Origin: Cryptomeria japonica
Lineage: Eukaryota > Streptophyta > Pinopsida > Cupressales > Cupressaceae
DNA length: 22,500 nt
Direction of reading: 5' to 3'
NCBI RefSeq assembly: GCF_030272615.1
Contig: NW_026729163.1
Coordinates: 72,501 to 95,000, forward strand
The position numbers and the translations under genes are program-made. The notes under the pieces were generated by a model. It was not told the origin of the DNA, ran no database searches, and was given only the letters and a program-made list of their open reading frames with translations. This document shows positions 10,469-17,446 of this stretch, piece after piece (the first letter of the stretch is position 1; each line of letters opens with the position of its first letter).

Positions 10469-10586
10469 GGGTGCAACACCGGGACTTCCCGGGAGGTCAC
10501 CCATCCCAGTACTACTCCGGCCCAAGCGCGCTTAACTGCGGAGTTCTGATGGGATCCGGTGCACTAATGTTGGTATGATCGCACCC
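10469..10586 (-). rRNA. 5S rRNA: 5S ribosomal RNA (copy 2, inside the IGS, antisense; possibly impaired)
   Basis: The minus strand from 10586 to 10469 is a second 118-nt 5S sequence at the same place in the duplicated block, with identical box A, box C and T6 stop. It differs from copy 1 at three sites: nt 7 is G (the usual base), and nt 17 and nt 19 are A instead of G. By the standard 5S fold I place nt 17 and 19 in helix II, opposite C61 and C59. Both changes would therefore replace G-C pairs by A-C mismatches, although A17 could shift to pair with U62. Promoter elements are intact, so it may still be transcribed. It is either a mildly variant gene or an early pseudogene. Confidence 0.93.
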
Positions 10587-10614
10587 GTTATGAGCTTGTC
10601 GCAGTGTGTACTTA
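10587..10614 (-). promoter_or_regulatory. 5' flank of 5S copy 2
   Basis: Same as copy 1: TAAGTA at -28 to -23 and C at -1 on the minus strand. The flank is unchanged although the gene body next to it has three differences. Confidence 0.6.
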
Positions 10615-10983
10615 GCAAACCGCGACCCACGTGCGAATCCACCCCGGCCACCCACCCCCGTCGAGGTGCACACCCTCCCTCGCGAAGTGCGCCCCGTTCG
10701 CCAAGTGTGAGCCCTGCCCGGGTGCGCGCACCTTGCTAGGGCGTCGGGTGTGCACCCGGCCCGGCCTACGTGCGTGCACCTGGAGGGGGCGTCGTGTGCG
10801 TGCAGTGTCCCGTCTGCAACGCGGTGCCCACACACCACCTCGGGCGCAACGACCTGCGCTCACATGTGGGCCGAGTGCACCTTGGTGCATGTTCGGGGCG
10901 CCTCGGGTGCACGCTCGATCTTGCCCCGGTGCACCAAGGCGCTCGGTTTGCCCCGGGTGCGCACTTGGTGCAAGGTGGGCACC
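10615..10983 (+). other. GC-rich spacer upstream of 5S copy 2
   Basis: Duplicate of 2692-3060; no gene or regulatory site recognised. Confidence 0.55.
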
Positions 10984-11353
10984 CAAAATAGGGATCAAGC
11001 ACCAAAACACAAGTTTCGGGATGCAAAATGGGACCCAAGGACCACAAATGCGTTCCAAGACCCATGATGGGTCCACGAGAACAAAAATGTGTTCTGAGAC
11101 TTAATAAACAAATATTGGGTTTTAGGAGAAGAAACATGCTCTGATGCCCAAAACGAGAATCGACCCCGAAAAGGCCACAGGCCAAAAGTGGGATGCGAGA
11201 CAAAAAAAAATGGGACCCGAGGACCAAAATTGGGTTCCCAGGTCGAAGACAGGGCAACCGGACAAGAAACGACCTCTAAGGCTCGAAATGAGTCCCGACG
11301 ACTAAAACTTGACAAGAAGCACCCATCAGGCACCCAACTCGACACCCATGGGA
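10984..11353 (+). other. Purine-rich segment (right copy)
   Basis: Duplicate of 3061-3430, differing by one C to T at 11095. No gene recognised. Confidence 0.6.
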
Positions 11354-13030
11354 TGCCGACCCACCCGGGCTTCCACCTAGCACACCTTGGCACCCACCCA
11401 CCCTCGCACCCAACCTCGCACCCAACTTAGCACCTTTGAACCCACATTGGCACTCACCCTGACCCTGGCACCTTGGAACCCACATTGGCACTCACCTTGA
11501 CCCTGGCACCCACCTTTGCACTCACCTTGGGACCCACCCTGGCTCCCACCTCGGCACCCACCCAGACACCCACCTTGGTTCCTTGGCACCCACCTTGGAT
11601 CCTTGGCACCCACCCCGACACCCACCTTGGCACGCAACTTGGCTACTTGCCACCCACCTTGGCTCCTTGACGCCCACCCCGACAACCACCCCGTGACCTA
11701 CCCTGGCTAGGGTTGGTGCACACCCACCCTGGTGCCCACCTTGGCACCCACCCTATGACCCACCTTGGCACGCACCTTAGTACCCACCCCGTTACCCACC
11801 CTAGGACCCACCCCGTGACCCACCTTGGCCAGGGTGGGTGCACCCACCCTGGTGCCCACCTTGGCACCCACCCATCCTAGCACCCAGCCTGTGACCGGGC
11901 TTGGAACCCAACCTTGCACCCGCACCCGTCTTGGCCAGTGTGGGTGCGCACCCATCCTGGCACCCACGTTGTGACACACCCTTTAACCCACGCACCCTAG
12001 CACCCACGTTGGCACCCACCTTGGAACCCAACCTAGCAACTTGGCACCCACCCCGTGACCCACCTTGGCATCCACCATAGCAGTCGCCGACTTGGCACCC
12101 ACCTCGGCACCCACCTTGACACTTGTGGACCCACCTTGCCACTCACCCTAGCATCGACCCATCCTAGCACCCACCCTGGCACCTTTGCACCCTAGCACTC
12201 ACCCATCCTAGCACCTAACCTGTGACCCACCTTGACACTCACCCTCGCACCCACCTTGGAACCCAACCTAGCACCCACCCACCCTGACACCAACCCTAGC
12301 ACCTACCCACCCTTGCACCCACCCTGTGACCCATCTTGGCACCCACCCATCCTACCACTCAACCTATCACCCACCTTCTCACCCACCTTGGCATCCACCT
12401 TAGCACCCACCCACACTGGCACCTTGGCACCCACCTCGGGCAAGGTGGGTGCACACCCACCCTGGCACCCAATTTAGAACCCACCGAGCATGTTACCCAC
12501 CTTGGCACCCACATTGCAGCCCACCCTAGTACCCACCCTATGACCCACATTGGCATCCACACCCTAGCACCCAGGCACCTCGACACCCGCCTTGACACCC
12601 ACCCTAGCACTGAACCTGTGACCCACCTTGGAACTCACCCTAGAACCCACCCACCCTGTGAACCACCTTGGCATCCACCTTAGCACCCACCCACCTTGGC
12701 ACCCACTCTAGCACTCACCCATCCTAACACCCAACTTGTTACCCACCTTGGCACCCGCCCTCGCATCCACCTTGAAACCCACCCTAGCACCCACCCACGC
12801 AGGAGCCCACCTTGGCACCCAACCTAACACCCACGCATCCTGGCACCCAACTTGTGACCCACCTTGGAACCCACCCTAGTACCCACCTTTGAACCCACTA
12901 TATCACCAACCCACCTTGGCACCCACCCTATGACCCTCTTTGGAATCCACCCTAGCACGCACCCACCCTGGCACCCACCATGGAGCGCACCCTAGCACCC
13001 ACCCACCTCGGCACGCACCTCAACACCCAC
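11354..13030 (+). repeat. CACCC minisatellite (right copy, long)
   Basis: About 1.7 kb of degenerate repeats of CTTGGCACCCACC, CCCTAGCACCCACCC and GTGACCCACC. The part to 11841 duplicates 3431-3918; the rest is present once. The minus strand contains many GGGTGGGTGCTAGGGTGGG-like stretches with four G tracts close together. It separates the 5S block from the Pol I promoter zone. No gene. Confidence 0.88.
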
Positions 13031-13230
13031 CTTGGTGTGCGCACTGCGCCAACCTCTCAAAGACCCTATGTGGTGCGCTCCAAAGTGTACACCTTTGGTG
13101 CGCTCCAAGGTGCGCACCTTTGGTGCACACCGAGGTGCACACCAAAGTGTGCACCGAGGTGAGCACCAAAGTGCACTCCAGGGTGCACACCAAGGCGTGC
13201 ACCTTTGGTGCGGTCAATGCAAACGAATTC
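13031..13230 (+). repeat. Short GTGC-type repeats leading into the first promoter
   Basis: Irregular repeats of GTGCACCAAAG, GTGCGCTCCAAGG and GCACCTTTGGTGCG. These are the same vocabulary as the large GC array and as the 38/52-bp array at 14287. A short segment with GCGTGCACCTTTGGTGCGGTC is reused at 13573-13592, before the third promoter, which explains the longer 220-bp spacing there. Confidence 0.65.
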
Positions 13231-13306
13231 GGAAGTTGGGGTCGATGTCCTAATCGCTGCTGCAGACTACACGTATGAGAATCGGACAAATAGCTTTATA
13301 TAGGGG
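13231..13306 (+). promoter_or_regulatory. Spacer Pol I promoter P1
   Basis: Upstream element GGAAGTTGGGGTCGATGTCC at 13231-13250 and core TATATAGGGG at 13297-13306. One extra T lies just before the core (GCTTTATATAGG), and the spacing is 66 bp. The leader hairpin at 13337-13358 uses GTGC/GCAC where other copies use GCGC/GCGC. Confidence 0.8.
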
Positions 13307-13386
13307 AGGTGTTGCGTTTGATGGGTCGACTCCCCTGGTTGTGTGCACTGCACCAACTTCAAAGACCCTGTCTTGTTTAAGAAGTC

Positions 13387-13463
13387 AAAAGTTGGGGTGG
13401 ATGTCCTAATCATTGCTGCAGTCTACGCATGTATGAGAATCAGACAAATAGCTTATATAGGGG
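13387..13463 (+). promoter_or_regulatory. Spacer Pol I promoter P2
   Basis: Upstream element AAAAGTTGGGGTGGATGTCC at 13387, core TATATAGGGG at 13454-13463, spacing 67 bp. Leader hairpin at 13494-13515 with a perfect GCGC/GCGC inner stem. Confidence 0.8.
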
Positions 13464-13606
13464 AGGTGTTGCATTCGGTGGGTTGACTCCCCTGGTTGTG
13501 CGCACTGCGCCAACCTCAAAGACCCCGCATAGCAGAAGAAGTCGGAAGTCGGATTTTGGTGAGCACCAAGGCGTGCACCTTTGGTGCGGTCAACGCAGAC
13601 GAATTC

Positions 13607-13683
13607 AGAAGTTGGGGTGGATGTCCTAATCGTTGTTGCAGGCTACACATGTATGAGAATCAGACAAATAGCTTATATAGGGG
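13607..13683 (+). promoter_or_regulatory. Spacer Pol I promoter P3
   Basis: Upstream element AGAAGTTGGGGTGGATGTCC at 13607, core TATATAGGGG at 13674-13683, spacing 67 bp. The leader hairpin at 13714-13735 has one mismatch in the inner stem. Confidence 0.8.
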
Positions 13684-13763
13684 AGGTGTTGGGTTTGATG
13701 GGTCAACTCCCTTGGTTGTGCGCATTACGCCAACCTCAAAGACCTTGTTTTCGTTAAGAAGTC

Positions 13764-13840
13764 AAAAGTTGGGGTCAATGTCCTAATGGCTCCTGCAGGC
13801 TACACATGTATGAGAATCGGACAAATAGCTTATATAGGGG
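13764..13840 (+). promoter_or_regulatory. Spacer Pol I promoter P4
   Basis: Upstream element AAAAGTTGGGGTCAATGTCC at 13764, core TATATAGGGG at 13831-13840, spacing 67 bp. Leader hairpin at 13871-13892 has one G-U pair and one mismatch. Confidence 0.8.
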
Positions 13841-13920
13841 AGGTGTTGGGTTTGATGGGTCGACTCCCCTGGTTGTGCGCATTACGTCAACCTCAAAGAC
13901 CTTGTTTTCGTTAAGAAGTC

Positions 13921-13997
13921 AAAAGTTGGGGTCGATGTCCTAATTGCTCCTGTAGACTACACATGTATGAGAATCAGACAAATAGCTTATATAGGGG
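13921..13997 (+). promoter_or_regulatory. Spacer Pol I promoter P5
   Basis: Upstream element AAAAGTTGGGGTCGATGTCC at 13921, core TATATAGGGG at 13988-13997, spacing 67 bp. Its leader hairpin (14028-14049) is the most degraded of the set. Confidence 0.78.
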
Positions 13998-14077
13998 AGG
14001 TGTTGGGTTTGATGGGTTGACTCCCCTAGTTGTTCGCATTACACCAACCTCAAAGACCTTGTTTTCGTTTAGAAGCC

Positions 14078-14154
14078 GAAAGTTGGGGTCGATGTCCTAA
14101 TTGCTCCTGCAGGCTACGCATGTATGAGAATCAGACAAATAGCTTATATAGGGG
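14078..14154 (+). promoter_or_regulatory. Spacer Pol I promoter P6
   Basis: Upstream element GAAAGTTGGGGTCGATGTCC at 14078, core TATATAGGGG at 14145-14154, spacing 67 bp. Leader hairpin at 14185-14206: GGTTG, bulged T, GCGC, loop ATT, GCGC, CAACC. Confidence 0.8.
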
Positions 14155-14286
14155 AGGTGTTGGGTTTGATGGGTCGACTCCCCTGGTTGTGCGCATTGCG
14201 CCAACCTCAAAGACCCTGCATTGCGGATGAAGTCGAAAGTCAGAGTTTGGTGTGCTACAAGGTGTGGTCGAAGGTGCTCACCTAGG

Positions 14287-14925
14287 TGTGCACCTTTGGA
14301 GCACAGGAAAAGTGCCCTCCAAAAGTGCGCACCTTTGGAGTGCACAAAAGTGCCCTCCAAAAGTGCGCACCTTTGGAGCGCAGAAAAGTGCCCTCCAAAA
14401 AGTGCCCTCCAAAAGTGCGCACCTTTGGAGCGCAGAAAAGTGCCCTCCAAAAAGTGCCCTCCAAAAGTGCGCACCTTTGGAGCGCAGAAAAGTGCCCTCC
14501 AAAAAGTGCCCTCCAAAAGTGCGCACCTTTGGAGCGCAGAAAAGTGCCCTCCAAAAAGTGCCCTCCAAAAGTGCGCACCTTTGGAGCGCAGAAAAGTGCC
14601 CTCCAAAAAGTGCCCTCCAAAAGTGCGCACCTTTGGAGCGCAGAAAAGTGCCCTCCAAAAAGTGCCCTCCAAAAGTGCGCACCTTTGGAGCGCAGAAAAG
14701 TGCCCTCCAAAAAGTGCCCTCCAAAAGTGCGCACCTTTGGAGCGCAGAAAAGTGCCCTCCAAAAAGTGCCCTCCAAAAGTGCGCACCTTTGGAGCGCAGA
14801 AAAGTGCCCTCCAAAAAGTGCCCTCCAAAAGTGCGCACCTTTGGAGCGCAGAAAAGTGCCCTCCAAAAGTGCGCACCTTTGGAGCGCACAAAAGTGCCCT
14901 CCAAAAGTGCGCACTTTTGGTGCGC
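14287..14925 (+). repeat. 38/52-bp tandem array between promoter families
   Basis: Very regular array. The 38-bp unit is GTGCGCACCTTTGGAGCGCA followed by GAAAAGTGCCCTCCAAAA. The 52-bp unit is the same plus a second AGTGCCCTCCAAAA (14 bp). Order: two 38-bp units (from 14287 and 14325), nine 52-bp units (14363 to 14830), two 38-bp units (14831 and 14869) and a partial. The symmetrical layout suggests one 14-bp slip in a central unit and amplification of that unit. Open frames through it on both strands are period artefacts. No start motif inside. Confidence 0.92.
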
Positions 14926-14960
14926 ACCAAGGCGCTGGTTCGGTCGTTGCAGGCGAGTTC

Positions 14961-15037
14961 GGAAGTTGGGGTCGATGTCCTGAGCGGAGGTGCAAACTAC
15001 ACAGGTGTCGGAATCGGACAAATAGCTTATATAGGGG
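14961..15037 (+). promoter_or_regulatory. Spacer Pol I promoter P7
   Basis: Upstream element GGAAGTTGGGGTCGATGTCC at 14961, core TATATAGGGG at 15028-15037, spacing 67 bp. Leader hairpin at 15068-15089: GGTTG, bulged A, GCGC, ACC, GCGC, CAACC. Confidence 0.82.
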
Positions 15038-15271
15038 AGGTGTATGCTTCGATGGGTCGACTCCCCAGGTTGAGCGCACCGCGCCAACCTCAAAGACCCT
15101 ACGGTATGGATGAAGTCGGAAGTTGGGTCCGATGACCGATTCGATTAGTAGGTATGCTCATGAGGTCGGAATTTGGGTCCGATGACCTGCCATGTGCAGG
15201 AAGGCGAATGTTGACACTGTGCGTTGCAAGGTGCACACCAAGGCGCTGGTGCGGTCTTTTTAGTCGAGTTC

Positions 15272-15348
15272 GGAAGTTGGGGTCGATGTCCTGATCGGAG
15301 GTGCAAGCTACACAGGTGTGGGAATCGGACAAATAGCTTATATAGGGG
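15272..15348 (+). promoter_or_regulatory. Spacer Pol I promoter P8
   Basis: Same upstream element as P7 at 15272, core at 15339-15348, spacing 67 bp, leader hairpin at 15379-15400. Confidence 0.82.
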
Positions 15349-15582
15349 AGGTGTATGCTTCGTTGGGTCGACTCCCCGGGTTGAGCGCACCGCGCCAACC
15401 TCAAAGACCCTACGGTATGGATGAAGTCGGAAGTTGGGTCCGATGACCGATTCGATATGTAGGCATACTCGCGAGGTCGGAATTTGGGTCCGATGACCTG
15501 CCACGTGCAGGAAGGCGAATGTTGGCACTGTGCGTTGCAAGGTGCGCACCAAGGCGCTGGTTCGGTCGTTGGAGGCGAGTTC

Positions 15583-15659
15583 GGAAGTTGGGGTCGATGT
15601 CTTGATCGGAGGTGCAAACTACACAGGTGTGGGAATCGGACAAATAGCTTATATAGGGG
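15583..15659 (+). promoter_or_regulatory. Spacer Pol I promoter P9
   Basis: Same upstream element at 15583, core at 15650-15659, spacing 67 bp, leader hairpin at 15690-15711. Confidence 0.82.
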
Positions 15660-15893
15660 AGGTGTATGCTTCGTTGGGTCGACTCCCCGGGTTGAGCGCA
15701 CCGCGCCAACCTCAAAGACCCTACGGTATGGATGAAGTCGGAAGTTGGGTCCGATGACCGATTCGATATGTAGGCATACTCGCGAGGTCGGAATTTGGGT
15801 CCGATGACCTGCCATGTGCAGGAAGGCGAATGTTGGGACTGTGCGTCGCAAGGTGCGCACCAAGGCGCTGGTGCCGTCGTTGCAGTCGAGTTC

Positions 15894-15970
15894 GGAAGTT
15901 GGGGTCGATGTCCTGGTCAGAGGTGCAAACTACACAGGTGTGGGAATCGGACAAATAGCTTATATAGGGG
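15894..15970 (+). promoter_or_regulatory. Spacer Pol I promoter P10
   Basis: Same upstream element at 15894, core at 15961-15970, spacing 67 bp, leader hairpin at 16001-16022. Confidence 0.82.
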
Positions 15971-16050
15971 AGGTGTATGCTTCGATGGGTCGACTCCCTG
16001 GGTTGAGCGCACCGCGCCAACCTCAAAGACCCTACAGTATGGATGAAGTC

Positions 16051-16370
16051 GGAAGTTGGGTCCGATGACCGATTCGATACGTAGGCATATTGGCGAGGTC
16101 TGAATTTGTGTCCGATGACCTGCCATGCGCAGGAAGGCGGAATTTGGGTCCGATGACCGAGTTGATGGCGTGCCATGCGCAGAAAGGCGGAATTTGGGTC
16201 CGATGACCGAGTTGATGTTGATGGCCCGCCATGCACAGGAAGGCGGAATTTGGGTCCGATGACCGATTTGAAGGCGTGCCATACGCAAAAAGGCGGAGTT
16301 TGGGTCCGATGACCGAGTTGATATTGATGGCCCGCCATGCGCAGGAAGGCGGAATTTGGGTCCGATGACC
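16051..16370 (+). repeat. Array of promoter-upstream elements without cores
   Basis: Units of about 38-56 bp, each containing GGAATTTGGGTCCGATGACC or a one- or two-base variant, at 16051, 16101, 16139, 16189, 16245, 16295 and 16351. The units are joined by GCCATGCGCAGGAAGGC. The element is clearly related to GGAAGTTGGGGTCGATGTCC, which sits 67 bp before every Pol I core. It lies directly upstream of the three long promoter units. By analogy with the Xenopus 60/81-bp enhancers, which resemble the promoter upstream domain, I infer an enhancer role. Confidence 0.72.
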
Positions 16371-16438
16371 TGACATACGCATGGAGTCCGACTCGGGGGC
16401 CGATGTTCGATTCGATGACTTGCATTGTGGGTAAAGTC

Positions 16439-16515
16439 GGAAGTTGTGGTCTTTGACCCGATTCGATGACCAGACTTCGGCTGCTTGAGAATCGGACAAA
16501 TAACTTATATAGGGG
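16439..16515 (+). promoter_or_regulatory. Pol I promoter P11 (long-unit type)
   Basis: Upstream element GGAAGTTGTGGTCTTTGACC at 16439, core TATATAGGGG at 16506-16515, spacing 67 bp. It is preceded by GAATCGGACAAATAACT rather than the ATAGCT of P1-P10. This is the first of three diverged units 441-490 bp apart, each carrying a long leader hairpin and a piece related to the 188-bp ETS repeat. Confidence 0.82.
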
Positions 16516-16545
16516 AGGTAGTGTTCTCGAGCATCCTCCCCCCGT

Positions 16546-16635
16546 GCCCGTTTATGTCGATTGATGCTGGTGCTCGACTGGTTGGAGCGCTCGGATGCAA
16601 AAATCTTGCACCAGGATTTATCGATTGTGATGGAC
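16546..16635 (+). other. Leader hairpin after P11
   Basis: Inverted repeat with arms 16546-16573 and 16608-16635 (28 nt each, 18 identical to the exact complement, plus G-U) and a loop of 34 nt. The inner part closes with CTGGTGC/GCACCAG. It starts 40 bp after the core begins. Confidence 0.6.
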
Positions 16636-16880
16636 ACGGCAAGTCTCCTGATTGCTATGCAGGAGCTCATCGTGAATCTCTATGCGGCCTTGGTATGGAC
16701 TCGACCTGCGGAATGGTTCGGCAATGGTAGTCGCTCCAACACGTCCTTGCAATGGCCACAGAGGTGATTCGACTAGAGCTCCAGTCTAGCTTTTGGGTTG
16801 CTTGGCGGACTGGTATAGCCGCGATCGAGTTCCGGCCATGAACGTTTTAGATAGCTCTTGGGCTTTCTGGGACGGAAGTC

Positions 16881-16956
16881 GGAAGTTTGGGCTGTTGTCC
16901 GATTTGATGACCATTCTTCGGATGTGTGAGAATCGGACAAATAACTTATATAGGGG
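16881..16956 (+). promoter_or_regulatory. Pol I promoter P12 (long-unit type)
   Basis: Upstream element GGAAGTTTGGGCTGTTGTCC at 16881, core TATATAGGGG at 16947-16956 but followed by ACTG instead of AGGT; spacing 66 bp. GAATCGGACAAATAACT precedes the core. Confidence 0.82.
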
Positions 16957-16985
16957 ACTGTGTTGTCTCACGCAGCCCCCTCCGT

Positions 16986-17076
16986 GCCCCTCTATCTCGA
17001 CCGATGTTGGTGCTTGAAAGGGTTGGGATCGCTCGGATTTATAAACGTGCACCACCATTTGTCGAGTGTGAGGGAC
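16986..17076 (+). other. Leader hairpin after P12
   Basis: Arms 16986-17013 and 17049-17076, 28 nt each, with 21 positions complementary, and a loop of 35 nt. It is at the same distance (39 bp) from its core as the P11 and P13 hairpins. Confidence 0.65.
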
Positions 17077-17369
17077 GCGGCAGGTCTCCTAAATGCTATG
17101 CGGGCGCTCTCTGAGAATCTCTATCCGGCCTCGACACAGACTAGTCTTGCTGAATGGTTTGGCACTGGTAGTCGATCCAACACGTCGTTGTTGTGGCCGC
17201 CTAGGCGATTCGATTCGAGCCCCCGTCTAGCTTTTGGGTTGCTTGGCGGATTTTGCCCTATCCGCAAGTGAGCTCGGTCCCTAAACGTTCGAGAAACCCG
17301 ATTGCTATGCGCCGACTCTCTTTCTTGCGAGCCTCCATCTAGCTTTTGGGTCTCTACGGAACGGAAGTC

Positions 17370-17446
17370 GGAATCTGGGACCGTTGTTTGATTCGACGAG
17401 GCAGACTACGGTTGTGCGAGAATCGGACAAATAACTTATATAGGGG
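17370..17446 (+). promoter_or_regulatory. Pol I promoter P13, probable 35S pre-rRNA gene promoter
   Basis: Upstream element GGAATCTGGGACCGTTGTTT at 17370, core TATATAGGGG at 17437-17446, spacing 67 bp. It is the last start motif before a long region without promoters, and thus the nearest visible one to the 18S gene. Plant Pol I initiates at the A just before the G run of this motif, so the transcript would begin near 17442. P11 and P12 are alternatives; all three could fire. Confidence 0.8.

Larger units (their letters stand above)
3919..11841 (+). repeat. Complete 7,923-bp tandem copy of the IGS block
   Basis: The unit starts in the GC-rich array just after the duplication join and runs through ten T-rich or shortened modules, the second 5S gene, the purine-rich segment and minisatellite. 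It ends where 11842 onward diverges from 3919 onward. Its last 3,918 bp repeat window positions 1-3918 almost exactly. The simplest origin is unequal crossing-over between a GCCAGGGTGGG in the minisatellite and the similar GCCAGGGTGGG of the GC array. A misassembly of two rDNA units is less likely, because the join is internal to the spacer and no 18S or 26S lies between the copies. Confidence 0.88.
13231..14154 (+). repeat. 157-bp type spacer-promoter repeats (six copies)
   Basis: Six tandem units, each with an upstream element, a TATATAGGGG core and a leader hairpin. Core starts are 13297, 13454, 13674, 13831, 13988 and 14145, giving spacings of 157, 220, 157, 157 and 157 bp. The 220-bp interval contains an insertion of about 63 bp related to 13195-13230. 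Spacer promoters of this sort are common in rDNA, where they are thought to recruit Pol I factors or to make regulatory spacer transcripts. Confidence 0.88.
14919..16130 (+). repeat. 311-bp spacer-promoter repeats (about four copies)
   Basis: Promoter cores at 15028, 15339, 15650 and 15961 are spaced exactly 311 bp. Each unit holds a GTGCGCACCAAGGCGCTGG lead-in, a promoter with leader hairpin, CCAACCTCAAAGACCCTA, then two core-less upstream elements and a GCAGGAAGGCG segment. The copies are nearly identical, so recently homogenised. The first unit lacks the left half and the last runs into the 50-57-bp array. Confidence 0.9.

Noticed and set aside
11354-13030. Telomere-like CCCTA repeats
   Set aside because: CCCTAGCACCC recurs but never as CCCTAAA; it is part of the CACCC minisatellite.
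14287-14925. CRISPR-like regular repeats
   Set aside because: There are no unique spacers: units are continuous and nearly identical, in plant rDNA context.
14221-15135. Repetitive open frames of 240-300 residues on both strands
   Set aside because: They follow the 38/52-bp DNA period, which is not a multiple of three, so the same peptide appears in rotating frames; overlapping frames are open on the opposite strand too.
13297-17446. TATATA motifs read as Pol II TATA boxes of ordinary genes
   Set aside because: Every copy is TATATAGGGG with conserved flanks, tandemly repeated and not followed by a coding region; this is the plant Pol I start motif.
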